Below are positions 29,601-37,415 of a stretch of 64,000 bases of DNA, in pieces. Every line of letters begins with the position of its first letter. Within the stretch, counting starts at the first letter, position 1. Source of the DNA: a virus. The notes under the pieces are model-generated. The model was not told the origin of the DNA. It did not search any database and worked only from the letters and a program-made list of their open reading frames with translations. Location of the stretch: positions 1-64,000 of the IMG/VR virus record IMGVR_UViG_3300043639_000076. One strand, written 5' to 3'. The position numbers were made by a program, and so were the translations under genes.

Positions 29601-31135
29601 GAGGGAATTACGTCAAAAAAGACGGCGACACGATGACCGGATCACTGACCGTGAACCCCGATATCACCGCGTCTGGGGCGATGTATGCCGGGGTATTCTC
29701 GTCTGTTCAGGCCAATGGCTATCCGCAATTCCGTTGGACGAATACGGCGGCGGGGGTGAACCTAAAGAAGCTGGTCGCCTTCATAAGTCCGGCCGGCGAC
29801 TTCACGATGCAATTTGAGAATGACGCCAGCAGTCAGGCGGCTGCGTTCCTTCAGGCGACGCGCAGCGGCTACGCCGTGGCGACGGTGACGTTGACCGCGC
29901 CTAACATTTATCTGAGCGGCGTCACGCGCGCGAACGACATCTACAGCCCGGTCTACAGGTTCACCAACACGGGCGGCTACATCTACGGCGACACCAACGT
30001 CACCCAGTTCATTCAGGACAGTGGCATGTGGCGCTGGGAATATGCCAGAGCCACGGGCCAACTGACGTGGATGCAGGGCGGCACCAACCTGACCTTGTTT
30101 CAGGTCACTCCGAATGGCGCGCTTTGGAACAACGATTATCACTCGGTCGGCGGCAACGGAATCATCTACCGGGGCTTCACCGGCAACGCCATCGCGTTCA
30201 ACTGGGATAGCGCGAACACTTGCATCAACCAATACATCGACGGCTCATGGCAAGGGACCGTCGCCACACGGGGCTGGGCCGGTGCCACTTTCAAAGGCAT
30301 CGGCGCATACACGCCAAATCAGGTCGTCGATTACGGTTCCGGTCCTGTTTTTGGTGGCGTGACGATCACGGGTGACGCCGTCACGCACAACGTCTTTTGC
30401 GACGGCAGTGTCGGCATCAAGTATCGGGCTTACTCCAACGTATTCACCGCGTTCGGTTGGAATGGCCGCGTGCAATGCTGGCTCGATGGCGGTGGGGCGT
30501 ACGTCGAACTGCGCGACACACGCGATTACATACCAAACCAGAACGTTGATGTCAGTGCCGGTCCTACTTTCAGCATCGTCTGGCTCAATAATAACGGCAT
30601 CGTCTACTCACCCTGGAACGGTTCCGCCGTCGCCCTCCCGTGGGACGGTTATAGCCTCAGTTTTAAGCTGGACGGAGGTGACCGTGGACGGCTTCTCAGG
30701 TCGTTTGATACCGGGGGCGGCTGGACCGGTTGTCATCAGTTGATGCTAAACGGTAACGGAACCTGTGGCATCTGGTGGCCTGACAATAACTTCGCGGGTT
30801 GGACAATCGTCTGGTCCGACCGTCGCCTGAAAAGCAACATCCGGCCCGCCACCATCGACGCGCTTGGCCTGATCAACAGACTGACGGTCCACGAACTCGA
30901 TCTTCTGCCGCCGGTCCCTCACGCCGTCAGCCAGCACTGGGATTGCGCGCTGATCGCCGACGAGGTGGAAGAGGTCATTCCACTCGCCGTCGTCAACTAC
31001 GAAGAAGGCGAAGGATACGCGCAGATCAGGGAAATGCCGCTGATCGCGACGATGGCACGCGCTATTCAGCAGTTGACGGAACAGAATGTCGCGCTCATGG
31101 CGCGCATGGAACAACTTGAACAGAGGATGCACTGA
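20648..31135 (+). CDS. giant tail fibre, repeat-built, with C-terminal S74 chaperone
   Basis: A 3495-residue receptor-binding or side fibre. It alternates KxYVD-type linkers (EAATKGYVD, DAASKSYVD, QAASKDYVD) and GDxMTGPL strands with about eleven copies of a module of the form G-x-S-F-G ... D-L/T-S-x-H-I-x-L-Y ... G-F-S-V-T ... L-N-Y-V. The last 110 residues form an S74 intramolecular chaperone that auto-cleaves: SDRRLK places the Ser/Lys dyad at Ser3390 and Lys3395, followed by a coiled coil. The size is exceptional for a siphophage fibre. Confidence 0.93.
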   Translation: MTKISELDPLHEFTPTLDLIPVVHAGKTYSMRVSDFQISAEGSTFLPTTGGYLTGPLYLYDLPTFPNEAATKGYVDSHVQAGGPFLPISGGQMLGNLSLVGDPQESLDAASKSYVDSLMAATASGGVTVMEYTIKTVIASGDPGTGAINFNVSNQSDATALYIDQVSNAGRDWTLLLMALKVGQKVSIQPLGDHNRVARWTIAAPSEDMSGYTILHVTPVSATGFPLPNNTTVAIAIQGDTVAEFLPLSGGTMQGGISFGQRFGANLTDLTQHISLYDGWGGFNVTGNSLNMIAGSVNVLSSDGSWLYAKAPIYLPRTPIDPWEAAPKNYIDTNFAPIANGGYVMKTGDQMTGALYITSDTDATIRVIGTGGDWPAVKWNTTTATSAAGYFESQRYGKPRWSIEFGTGGGEPGGNVGTDYIMNRFDDDGNWISPTPLVIRRGTGAIETYTPLYLMGDPTTGLQAVPMRWVTNNFAPIKDGGYVAKTGDVMTGPLSITGTGTLTITGETNELPMLVIDATNTFLSNPTIYIANMGTKNEGWWPGITFDHKKNVGLANALASQVDSVSRWVIEFGDSAYEAGGNTGTNFTLFRCADDGGYIAGPQPLHIERSTGQVTIGATHGTSPLTLLDIEQWNAPLKTPHPDTILMLNGRATGPNTNIEIVTYGGANIIRGYAAEGSPGAVRATGQNRNMLIVTGSGYDGAVWQGGRGAMWFTASENWTPTANGTQISWRTTRNGQTAQQDSMLLSNAGALSLAYGGLSFGNDTVGAPQDTSRHINLYNGFAGFSVTGGTLNIVSGWDTHFVSTDGTVLLQLNNAGDLELKRDPVFPMHAVNRGWIETNYLTTTQADARFVNVTGDQMSGPLAISASGNAWSLFVGGNVGGAFPAANFGQYIGYNVTGGGEASFVNSWVSAQTSFQWWQMNAAGNALISLATLGPQGNFAAVGNIDAGSGTTRNNSIRVNSAKTNWPDATSGAGYSWLAGGSQRWFFGTDGYPNEDGSDVGTALTLHRYGDDGRYLGSAFNVDRKVGKVYFQGGIYFWNEIGADFGGAVGANNWDVSKHIRLHYAGYGISVTSNRLNYVAPASSRHEFVVNTADVANLDATGLHMNNLGISLGEFQVAGDYDLSKHILLYDGAGQHTYGLNVQWNGVNPAHFNYVAGLDGVHQFLIQGTGLIATFQPAGLLMNAGISFGGAITGNNNTDLTKHISLYPNHGINVSYRGLNVVAGSTFFVNNGVTIVALNDTTVTVNGGMTFGNLTTPSSRPTDLTRHLSLFGGGGDGSYGFSITANRLNIVSPVWTYFNSGGNDIARFDATGLTFDGFYTVTLGREPTADMEAATRKYADGVLDRAGGPFLPLTAGSGMALTGMLYLPHTTPTVDEHATPLFYVRNADQVLQDQISAVAAGNLVFYGQLHLNAAGTRDEVFYKTMLNLPNGPLPDPTTLVKGSYFIVVEAGIPPASGTHVPPMPAGTSQYVRGDWFISDGEDWIFLPLGLVYFTASAVAVDPPVQGTYNVQDTLQWFDANDLKIAGGTMQGHLYLDGIPTTGTQAASKDYVDNKAFLKLTGGVLSGGLSFGSEGVPSGNPTDLSRHIALWGTSLGFSVTGYQLNYVTDTLTSHVFYVGGGESMRVNSTGLKIGTGNILTLARDPQNDYEAATKHYVDVQGNAFLKLTGGTMLGDIQMSGSYQVRFGNASQFIGGGPADAAWFGGVNYHMGSWNGIGMTTSCGGQFVPPGIYGIVFGTRDGNLDLHGQLAVHDSRNAVKSQIQTIGFFNVGTDQTIEVNGISIIPSLGSIANGGGSVNVNDRFYDDYGNIYTALATSGGQVTDLRMDSARATIWNANANPVPLHAIAPSIAFNVSVNINWRNPNRLMIQHTNGVAALYGYRGTQLDGGIGGILLAGGGPGVTVGGTLWMQNGLDFNYAVSGNPQDTSRGITFFGPQTGSNYGIVVTGSTLNYNVYSPDNKHDFWAGGNLLFRIWGGDKVYSYLPLTAKTYVQIDGVPGPGANAQLVLNATSGGSSFISAYNGGSIRWQMFFSDAGESGVATENGGSNFVLNAFRNDGAFIGQPMWITRGGDTSFTGYVYVGKDPWQPTSAVTLRYLQGNYTTTADGDARWVNVSGDEMHGQLVVSGTLFANGRFLFNDSNGGNPWPAAGAGYLGWNSLGWCGEVDFVNGCDWVPNGAGFDWKQIVSGGGMATLATLRADAILRLYGLGVGYPGLPGGGNTIGFVWTGSNAARMFVDGSDVGLLAGQGWVDGNYLKLSGGTVTGVTTFNATTFFSPAIVVSNGASNFQVLPSLAGGSYNGIVQTGDVVLLAAGPANDLNALTLTAWSNYPIGIRIDAVAKSINMRADNGITANNTLYIANNQNLQFNDPFGTGVRMIIGGDKHFGVYSNDTDGGVIAVWDFYSRTTNPAQNFWLETWFQRMTHHGSGLSWSGGDYRQGSVYTDGNWGTLIRGLPGNIADVAFADRDGNIPLRIVFGNQVKLAGPTAFVSADTLTLGRDPSAAMEAVPRQYVEANFAPKIGGGYVAKSGDVMSGGLGFGQVNVQPTDTSHHIRLYDGGVGNHYGFSVSWDGVSIARLNYVVTEPGHTYHAFWNGTLETLRIGPNGVDIRSPDTSDMGQLQLRPSNWGSKLSSKLRFYGSFDYAGGDYGPRMVASLRGGYEGGAWYNEHLDVWITNQVITGLDTDAMQTRVARFTAGMVTIDRDLTVTGHAGFRSGIDFNPNVVTNSTDLSKHVDLYAGVYGFSVSNDGATNHVSGGFHNFYVGGGGSVATFTSALATIKTNLQANGIISIPNGGIDLVNGVSGPYDSSRGITFWGSPTGPNYSIVVSGSTLNYNVNNVVDHHDFNSGQALRFRISDTITSYMPMIVNGNLSVSAGSLAVSYDVTFGFNGAGYSAIYMNAAPNTNRITYYQSNGKTRWLYGTGAGAESGGNVGSDFFLAAYNDAGTAIHTSLYFSRATGLGTVEGDPTAPLGIATKQYTDNKFVAISGGNYVKKDGDTMTGSLTVNPDITASGAMYAGVFSSVQANGYPQFRWTNTAAGVNLKKLVAFISPAGDFTMQFENDASSQAAAFLQATRSGYAVATVTLTAPNIYLSGVTRANDIYSPVYRFTNTGGYIYGDTNVTQFIQDSGMWRWEYARATGQLTWMQGGTNLTLFQVTPNGALWNNDYHSVGGNGIIYRGFTGNAIAFNWDSANTCINQYIDGSWQGTVATRGWAGATFKGIGAYTPNQVVDYGSGPVFGGVTITGDAVTHNVFCDGSVGIKYRAYSNVFTAFGWNGRVQCWLDGGGAYVELRDTRDYIPNQNVDVSAGPTFSIVWLNNNGIVYSPWNGSAVALPWDGYSLSFKLDGGDRGRLLRSFDTGGGWTGCHQLMLNGNGTCGIWWPDNNFAGWTIVWSDRRLKSNIRPATIDALGLINRLTVHELDLLPPVPHAVSQHWDCALIADEVEEVIPLAVVNYEEGEGYAQIREMPLIATMARAIQQLTEQNVALMARMEQLEQRMH

Positions 31136-31136
31136 C

Positions 31137-31487
31137 ATGGCCGCGATTATCATTCCGAACAGCACGACATTTGGGCAGATGACCAACAGTGTCGTCTCCC
31201 GGCTGGCGGGCCTCAACACCACCGTGGTGCGGCTCAACGAGGCCGTGGCGACCGCCTCGACTGGTTTCATGGGGACGGCGGGGACCGAGTTCGAAGCCGC
31301 CAGCGGCGGCATGGGGATGCCCTACACGCAGAACAATTTCGGCGTGCAGCCAGACGCCACCACGCCCGGTTTGAACGGCACCGCCTACGCCGAGGCCGTG
31401 CAGGCCCTGGCCGTGCAGTGGGAAGCGTTCTGGGCGCTGGCCGCGCCGATCATCAAGACCCTCGACAACGGCCAGGCGGCGATGTGA
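31137..31487 (+). CDS. small virion-associated protein, 116 aa
   Basis: A 116-residue protein one base after the giant fibre stop. It is Ala/Thr/Gly-rich, with an N-terminal helical region (VVSRLAGLNTTVVRLNEAV) and a C-terminal helix ending IKTLDNGQAAM. Its position between fibre and baseplate genes suggests a minor tail component or fibre accessory. No family recognised. Its stop overlaps the next start. Confidence 0.65.
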   Translation: MAAIIIPNSTTFGQMTNSVVSRLAGLNTTVVRLNEAVATASTGFMGTAGTEFEAASGGMGMPYTQNNFGVQPDATTPGLNGTAYAEAVQALAVQWEAFWALAAPIIKTLDNGQAAM

Positions 31488-31774
31488 TGGGAGATACCGT
31501 ATCCGGTGGGGGACCGCCCCCTCCCGCTCCGAACGCCAATCCGGACTGCCCGCACAAGCCGGATTATAGCCAGTGCCGGGTGACGCGAACGGCGAGCGTG
31601 GTCGAGCCGGTCATCGCCTGGGAGCCGATCTATGACGGCACCGGGCGGATGACCAACAGCGATCCGAACACGCATGTGTCCACGTTTACCTGCGCCACCT
31701 GTTCGCAGATGTGGGAAGCCTCCCAGGTCGCCGGTCAGGCGGTGCGACACAAGAAGCTGCCCGACAAGATCTGA
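31487..31774 (+). CDS. hypothetical protein with Pro-rich N-terminus and cysteine pairs
   Basis: A 95-residue protein, ATG overlapping the previous stop (TGATG). It has a Gly/Pro-rich start (GGGPPPPAPNANPD), two cysteines in CPHKPDYSQC and a CATC knuckle later, which may form a zinc site or disulfides. Found among tail genes, so probably a minor tail or assembly protein. No family recognised. Confidence 0.6.
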   Translation: MGDTVSGGGPPPPAPNANPDCPHKPDYSQCRVTRTASVVEPVIAWEPIYDGTGRMTNSDPNTHVSTFTCATCSQMWEASQVAGQAVRHKKLPDKI

Positions 31775-31881
31775 TATCGGCGGTCGTTCTCGATTGAGAT
31801 GGGGCACACCATGCGATGCTATGGATTTTTGGCGGTCCTTACGCGATCAGAATGGAAGAGAACGGGGAGGACGCGCTGACC

Positions 31882-33588
31882 ATGGAAGACAGCATCACCC
31901 CGATCGAGATCGAGCATTACGATGATATCCCAGGACCGGACATCCGGTTTCTGGTGGTGGAACTCGATGTCTATCGGCCGGGTGGCGTCGTCACGGTGAC
32001 CACCGCCGAGGGTCACCTGACGCATCCGCATCTGGCGCTGGCGATGACGGAAGATCCGGCCGAGGTGTCCGCGCGCCTTCTCGCGTCCGACCTGGGCTAC
32101 CGCACGCTGGCGACCGATCCGGGTGGGATCGTTCCCTACGCACCCGTATTGGATCAGGCGTTCCAGGTAGACAACAAGGTCAATCTCGACATGGCGGCGT
32201 CCGGTGTCGGCGCGGCCTGGGGCACGATCGTGTTGTCCAACGCCGACGATCAGTATGACGAGATCGCCGGCACCTATAACTGCGACGGCCGCAACGTGCG
32301 GATCCTGACCGGGGTGAAAACCTGGGACAGCCCGCGCCAGTATCATCGCGACCCGCCCTACGCCTCGCTGCATTTCATGTGGGCCGGCGTGGCGACGCCG
32401 TGGTTCCTCTCCGACACCGCGCTGACCATCCCCGTGCGCGACGCCACGTACTGGTTGGACCGGCCGTATCAGAATTCCCTGTATTCCGGCACCGGAACCT
32501 ATTTCGGCACGCCCACCCTGTCTGGCAAACCGCTGCCGCGGGTGCGCGGTGGCACCACCGCCAACCCGGTGCAGAACGTCACGCCGGTGCTGGTCGATCC
32601 GATCAACAGGATTTACCAGTACACCGATGGTCCTGGCACCATCGTGCATCTCTATGAGGGCGGCGCGGAGGTCATCACTTATGCTGGTGACACCAACAAC
32701 CTCTACGTCGGCGGAACCCAGCAAGGCCGTTACCGCAGCGACAACTCGCGTGGCATGTTCCAGCTTGGCAGCAACCCGGTCCACGCGATTACCTGCGACG
32801 TGACCGGGCAATTTCCGCTGTCGGGCAATGTCACCACGTTCAGCCAGATCGCGCGCTGCATCCTGACCGAGGATCTGTTGCTGCCGGCGGACCTGATCGA
32901 CATCGGCTCGTTCAACGCGGTCGATGCGTACTGGCCCTACATCGCCGGCGGCTACTACGGCTCCGACGCGGCGGTCACCGGCGTCGATGTGCTGACCGCG
33001 ATGCTCTCGGGACCGGGCTGCAAACTGATCTCCAAACGCGACGGCCGGCTCGGGTTGTTCATGCTGCGCGCGCTGCCGGAGAACTATCACTCCGACATCA
33101 TCTTCGACCTGTCGAACATCGTGCAGATCGAGCCGATCCCGCTGCCTTCCTCGCTCGACCCGCCGCCGTATCGTATCCGTTCCGAGTTCGCGCATAACTT
33201 CACCGTGCAGACGAGCGACATGAACACCGCGTCGATGTCGGCCGCGCACAAGCAATTTGTCGAGATGACCGGCAGCTACGCCTACTGGTCATCGACGGCG
33301 GTGCTGACCGCCTTCCGCCGGCCGAACGACCCGCCGCCGATCACCGGGACGCTTCTGCGGCAGGAAGACGCCCAGGCGGTGGTGAACGACCTGGGCGCGC
33401 TGTGGGGCGTGCGTAGGCGGCTCTACGATGTCACGGTGCCGGCGTTCACCGGCGTGGCGCTCGACATCGGCCACGTCGTCTCGATCATCTATCCCATGGA
33501 TGATCTGGTGCATGGCCGGGTCGGGCAGATCGTTGGATACTCGTTCCGTTCACCCGACGCCGCCGTCACCGTGAGGGTTCTGATCTGA
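31882..33588 (+). CDS. putative baseplate/tail-tip protein
   Basis: A 568-residue protein in the tail-tip position, rich in beta strands. It has a segment with repeated Gly/Thr-Tyr motifs (YSGTGTYFGTPTLSG) typical of phage baseplate or hub proteins, and a C-terminal VRRRLYDVTVPAFTGVALDIGHVV block seen in tail-tip proteins. ATG 31882 is preferred for GGGGAGG at 31864-31870, although the spacing is long. ATG 31816 or 31852 would add 22 or 10 residues. The stop overlaps the next start. Confidence 0.6.
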   Translation: MEDSITPIEIEHYDDIPGPDIRFLVVELDVYRPGGVVTVTTAEGHLTHPHLALAMTEDPAEVSARLLASDLGYRTLATDPGGIVPYAPVLDQAFQVDNKVNLDMAASGVGAAWGTIVLSNADDQYDEIAGTYNCDGRNVRILTGVKTWDSPRQYHRDPPYASLHFMWAGVATPWFLSDTALTIPVRDATYWLDRPYQNSLYSGTGTYFGTPTLSGKPLPRVRGGTTANPVQNVTPVLVDPINRIYQYTDGPGTIVHLYEGGAEVITYAGDTNNLYVGGTQQGRYRSDNSRGMFQLGSNPVHAITCDVTGQFPLSGNVTTFSQIARCILTEDLLLPADLIDIGSFNAVDAYWPYIAGGYYGSDAAVTGVDVLTAMLSGPGCKLISKRDGRLGLFMLRALPENYHSDIIFDLSNIVQIEPIPLPSSLDPPPYRIRSEFAHNFTVQTSDMNTASMSAAHKQFVEMTGSYAYWSSTAVLTAFRRPNDPPPITGTLLRQEDAQAVVNDLGALWGVRRRLYDVTVPAFTGVALDIGHVVSIIYPMDDLVHGRVGQIVGYSFRSPDAAVTVRVLI

Positions 33589-34373
33589 TGGGCAACACCG
33601 TTCTGGGCCTGAAGAACCTGATCAAGAGCGGCTCGCTCGTCGCCGGCTCGTCGGTGCCGACGATGCCGATCACCAATCTCCAGACCGATTCGGGCGCGCC
33701 CTCGATGGCGTGGCAGACCGTGTCTGGGGTGCTGACCCCCGCCGCCGGCGCGACTTTTCGGGTCACCGACGCGCGGCAGATGTGGCGGCTGTTCGGATTG
33801 TTCCGGACCAACCTGTCGCAGACCGCCTCGATCACTTTCAGCTTGTTCATCAACCCGTCGAACCTGATCTGGAGCGGCACGGTGACGGGGCCGCAACCGG
33901 GCTACGCCCAGGTCGTCGCCGTGGCACCACAGGACATCTACGCTGATTATTGCGTGGTCGATATCACCGACACGGCGAACACCGATAATTTCATCAACGT
34001 ACCGTTGGCCTACGCGGGACCGGCGTGGATCCCCAGGCTTGGCTTTACCTGGAATTCCACTTACGGCCGAGACAGCACCGTCGATGAAATGGTCAGTCGT
34101 GGTGGGCAGGAATATCCCACCTACAGGTTTCAGCAACGCCGATGGGAAGCCGCCTTCGACGCGATCTCGGACAGTGAACTGTGGACCGAGGCGCAGAACC
34201 TCGACCGAACATCACGCTATGGCGGCAACATCCTGTTCGTTCCGGATCTGGGATCGATCACCGCGTCGAACGAAGCGGTGTTCGGCCGTGTGACGGTGAC
34301 GGCGGATGTGTCTTACATCGCCGGCTTTCATGATCGGCACGCCTGGAAATTCAGGATCAAGGAGCGCCTCTGA
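33588..34373 (+). CDS. putative baseplate/distal tail protein
   Basis: A 261-residue protein, start overlapping the upstream stop. It looks like an all-beta protein with a lectin/jellyroll-like N-terminal half (AMAWQTVSGVLTPAAGATFRV, Trp and Asn/Thr-rich strands) and a C-terminal part with RYGGNILFVPDLGS. Its place between the tail-tip protein and the second fibre suggests a baseplate or fibre-anchoring component. The family is not certain. Confidence 0.55.
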   Translation: MGNTVLGLKNLIKSGSLVAGSSVPTMPITNLQTDSGAPSMAWQTVSGVLTPAAGATFRVTDARQMWRLFGLFRTNLSQTASITFSLFINPSNLIWSGTVTGPQPGYAQVVAVAPQDIYADYCVVDITDTANTDNFINVPLAYAGPAWIPRLGFTWNSTYGRDSTVDEMVSRGGQEYPTYRFQQRRWEAAFDAISDSELWTEAQNLDRTSRYGGNILFVPDLGSITASNEAVFGRVTVTADVSYIAGFHDRHAWKFRIKERL

Positions 34374-36347
34374 ATGCTCGGCAACCTCATCCTCGAAACA
34401 TGCAACGCGCCGGGGACGGCGGCGGACTGCAATCTGTTGGGCGCGACCTCCGGCCGTCTGCCGTTCAGCTTCTGGTTCACATCGGGCACGCAATGTTTTT
34501 ACTGCATGTCGGACGGCTCGCAGATGGAATGGGGCATCGGCACTTTCACCGCCGGATCGCCCAACAAACTCAACCGCACCATCGTGCTGAAGAATTCCGC
34601 CAACTCCACCGCGCGCCTGAATTTCCTTGGCACCACCAACGTCTACAATGAAACGCCGGCGGAACGGGAACTCTGGGTCGATAACAACGGCAACGTCAGT
34701 GTTCCCGGCTCGATGGTGGCCGGGGGTTTCAACGCGTACAAGGCTGGCGGCGCGGTGATGACGCTGACCGATCCATCCGCCGCGGTGAACGCCAAATACT
34801 GGGACTTCCTGTCTCAGGCGGGAAACTTCGTCGGTCGCGCGGTCAACGATGTTTACAACGCGGCGACCAACTGGCTGACCGTCACGCGCTCGGGCACGAC
34901 GGTGACCGGCATCACCCTGGCGGCGACCAACCTCGCGCTGAACGGTGCCACCGTCGTCAACGGCTCACTGAATATCACCGGCGCTTTTACCTTCGCGCAG
35001 AGCGTCAACACCGCCAATGGGATCACCGCCGGATATCTCCAAAGTACGGGAGATATGAACGTCGCTCGCAATTTCGCGGCTGGCAACAACGTCTGGTGCG
35101 TTTCCCTTAACACCGGGACACTGAATGTTTCGGGTAACGCCGGCATCGTCGGAAATCTTGGTGCCGCCTACCTCAACAGTTCCGGCAGCGTTGATGGCGG
35201 CTATCTCTACAGTCGCGGTGACGGGTCGGCGGCTGGCACTTTCACCGCCGCCAACCTCACCGCCAACAACGCTCTGAACGTCGGTGGTACCGCCAACATC
35301 AGCGGCATCCTCACCACCGGCACGCGCATCAGGATCGGCGTCGGCGACAACGGCTTCCAGGCCAATACACATAACTATTACGTAACGATCAATGGCAGCA
35401 TCGAGTTCGCCTACGCCGCCAACTTCATCGTCAGCGGCGGCGGGCGCGGGGCCTACGGCTTTGAATGGTACTGGGGCACCGGGCGGATCGCCGAGATGGA
35501 TACCGGTGGCAGTCTCTCGCTGCGTGGCAACATCACCACCGGCAACACGGGATACTTTGGCGCGCTGCAATCCAGCACCGGATTGTTCCAGGTCGGGCCG
35601 GGATATTATCTGCAACGCGGCGGTGATGGGCACTGGCGCTTTGTCGAGGCCAACACTGAAAACTTTCGGGTCGGCACCGATGGGAATATCTATCCGCGCT
35701 CCGGCCTGATCACCCAGAACCTTCTCCTCTATGGCGACTCGGACTGCCGCGGGCGGGCCTACGCCGCTGATCAGAACATGTGGATGGGCTACGGCGGCAA
35801 TGGCCGCGTCATGCAGTTCAATCCTGGAGCCTACTGGGAATGGGGCGGCGACTGGGCGCTGCAATACTATCGGGCCGACAGGGGTCCGCACTTCATCATG
35901 CGGAACGACGGCTGGGTCGAGAACCGCCTGGGCGGCGGCGGGGGACAGGATCTCTGGTACAGAATCAGCGACATCCGGACCAAGGAAAACGTCGTCAGGG
36001 CAACCGCCGGTCTGGCCGAGATCCTCCAGTTGAAACCGATCCGCTACACGCGGATCAAACGCGCGATCGGCGACGAGACGAACGAGCATCGAATCCCCCA
36101 GGTCGGCTTCAGCGCCCAGCAGATCCGCCCCTTCATTCCGGAAGCGGTGCGGGCTTTCCCGGACTCGGACAAACCGGATGATCCGGAACCGCTCCTGGCG
36201 GTGGCTGATGGGCCGATCGTGGCGGCGCTGGTGAACGCCTTCCGCGAACTGCACGACCTGCTAAACGAGACACGCGAACAACTCGGTGTCGCCACCCGGC
36301 GCATCATTCAACTGGAGAGCCGCGCCGCGGCTTCGCCGGCAACCTGA
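34374..36347 (+). CDS. second tail fibre with S74 chaperone
   Basis: A 657-residue fibre. The N-terminus (about 1-110) looks like a virion-anchoring domain. A Thr/Asn/Gly-rich beta-fibre with runs such as NISGILTTGTRIRIG follows. The C-terminus is an S74 auto-cleaving chaperone: SDIRTK gives Ser532 and Lys537, then VGFSAQQIRPFIPEAV and a final coiled coil. It starts one base after the preceding stop. It shares its chaperone type with the giant fibre but not its repeat module. Confidence 0.9.
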   Translation: MLGNLILETCNAPGTAADCNLLGATSGRLPFSFWFTSGTQCFYCMSDGSQMEWGIGTFTAGSPNKLNRTIVLKNSANSTARLNFLGTTNVYNETPAERELWVDNNGNVSVPGSMVAGGFNAYKAGGAVMTLTDPSAAVNAKYWDFLSQAGNFVGRAVNDVYNAATNWLTVTRSGTTVTGITLAATNLALNGATVVNGSLNITGAFTFAQSVNTANGITAGYLQSTGDMNVARNFAAGNNVWCVSLNTGTLNVSGNAGIVGNLGAAYLNSSGSVDGGYLYSRGDGSAAGTFTAANLTANNALNVGGTANISGILTTGTRIRIGVGDNGFQANTHNYYVTINGSIEFAYAANFIVSGGGRGAYGFEWYWGTGRIAEMDTGGSLSLRGNITTGNTGYFGALQSSTGLFQVGPGYYLQRGGDGHWRFVEANTENFRVGTDGNIYPRSGLITQNLLLYGDSDCRGRAYAADQNMWMGYGGNGRVMQFNPGAYWEWGGDWALQYYRADRGPHFIMRNDGWVENRLGGGGGQDLWYRISDIRTKENVVRATAGLAEILQLKPIRYTRIKRAIGDETNEHRIPQVGFSAQQIRPFIPEAVRAFPDSDKPDDPEPLLAVADGPIVAALVNAFRELHDLLNETREQLGVATRRIIQLESRAAASPAT

Positions 36348-36358
36348 AGGAGAAGACC

Positions 36359-36583
36359 ATGGAACTCACCGACAAAGTAGCGATCACCCTGGAAGCCGGC
36401 ATGTGGAACGGGGTGCTGGACGCGCTGCACAGCGCACCCTACCGCCAGGCCGCGCCGGTCATCGCCGAGATCATGCGACAGGTGCAGGATGTCGAGATGA
36501 AACGCCAGATGGCGTCACGCGATGCCCCGGTCGAGGGTCAGGTGATCCCGCCGACAGCGAACGGAGCCGCGCACGCGCCATGA
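36359..36583 (+). CDS. hypothetical small protein before lysozyme
   Basis: A 74-residue, mostly helical soluble protein with AAGGAGAAG upstream. It contains a conserved-looking ALHSAPYRQAAPVIAEIMRQV stretch, as seen in small phage proteins placed before lysis genes. The C-terminal 20 residues are flexible. The stop overlaps the lysozyme start as ATGA, so the two are translated together. No function assigned. Confidence 0.65.
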   Translation: MELTDKVAITLEAGMWNGVLDALHSAPYRQAAPVIAEIMRQVQDVEMKRQMASRDAPVEGQVIPPTANGAAHAP

Positions 36584-37401
36584 TCAAGAACAACCCCGTC
36601 ATCGACATCAGTCACTGGAATGAAGTGACCGACTGGAACGCCATCAAGGCCTCCGGCGTGATCGGTGTGATCCATAAGTTTTCCCAGGGCACCGGCTATC
36701 GGGATCCGATGTTCGACGCCGCGCGCGAGGGCTGTAAGAAGGCGGGGTTGTTGTTTGGTCGTTATCATTTCGCCGAGGGATCGGATGTCATGGCCCAGGT
36801 GCGTAACTTCCTGGCCGACTTCGCGGACGGTGAACTCCTGGCGCTCGACTGGGAAGACAATACCAGCAACTCCACCGGAACGATGTCGCTGTCCCAGGCC
36901 GTGACGTTCGTGGAAGAGGTTCACGGGCTGACCGGGCAGATACCGGTCCTCTACTCGGGTCATGTGGTCAAGGAAGCGCTGGGGGCACCCAACGCGACCT
37001 TGTCCAAATGCCGGCTCTGGCTGGCGCAGTATGCCAGCCAACCGGAATGCCCACCCGGCTGGGACAAGCCCTGGCTGTGGCAATGGACCGATGAGGGTCA
37101 TGTGCCGGGGGTCGCCGGCAACGTCGATATGGACGCCTTCGAAGGATCCGAGGCGACGCTTGAGGCGGAATGGTGCGGCGAGCGTCCGCTCCTGGTATCG
37201 GAACGGCCGGCGCGGCCGGCGCTGCCAGCGCGGCCGGAGCGGCACCCGCGTCCTCCCACGCGCATGGAGGAGGCTTACGACTTCATCTCGCTGGTCGTGC
37301 CGGGATCGGTCAAGGAAGGCATGCTGACCATACGGGTGCCGGCGGGCGCGGGGCTGATGATCCACACGACGGGCAACCCCCGCGACATTGTCGTAACGTA
37401 A
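36580..37401 (+). CDS. endolysin, GH25 lysozyme
   Basis: A 273-residue glycoside hydrolase family 25 muramidase that cleaves the glycan strand of peptidoglycan. The catalytic pattern is visible: Asp9 in VIDISHWN, and Asp90 with Glu92 in LALDWED. YHFAEG and the C-terminal Trp motifs (LWQWTDEGHVPGV) also fit. A Pro/Arg-rich linker (about 207-230) joins a short C-terminal domain that may bind the wall. No signal peptide is seen, so release needs a holin. Confidence 0.92.
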   Translation: MIKNNPVIDISHWNEVTDWNAIKASGVIGVIHKFSQGTGYRDPMFDAAREGCKKAGLLFGRYHFAEGSDVMAQVRNFLADFADGELLALDWEDNTSNSTGTMSLSQAVTFVEEVHGLTGQIPVLYSGHVVKEALGAPNATLSKCRLWLAQYASQPECPPGWDKPWLWQWTDEGHVPGVAGNVDMDAFEGSEATLEAEWCGERPLLVSERPARPALPARPERHPRPPTRMEEAYDFISLVVPGSVKEGMLTIRVPAGAGLMIHTTGNPRDIVVT

Positions 37402-37415
37402 CAAGGAGAACTCAA

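Noticed and set aside
20648-31135. Possible CRISPR-like repeat array in the fibre gene
   Set aside because: The repeats are protein-level modules of variable length and divergent DNA, not short identical repeats with unique spacers.
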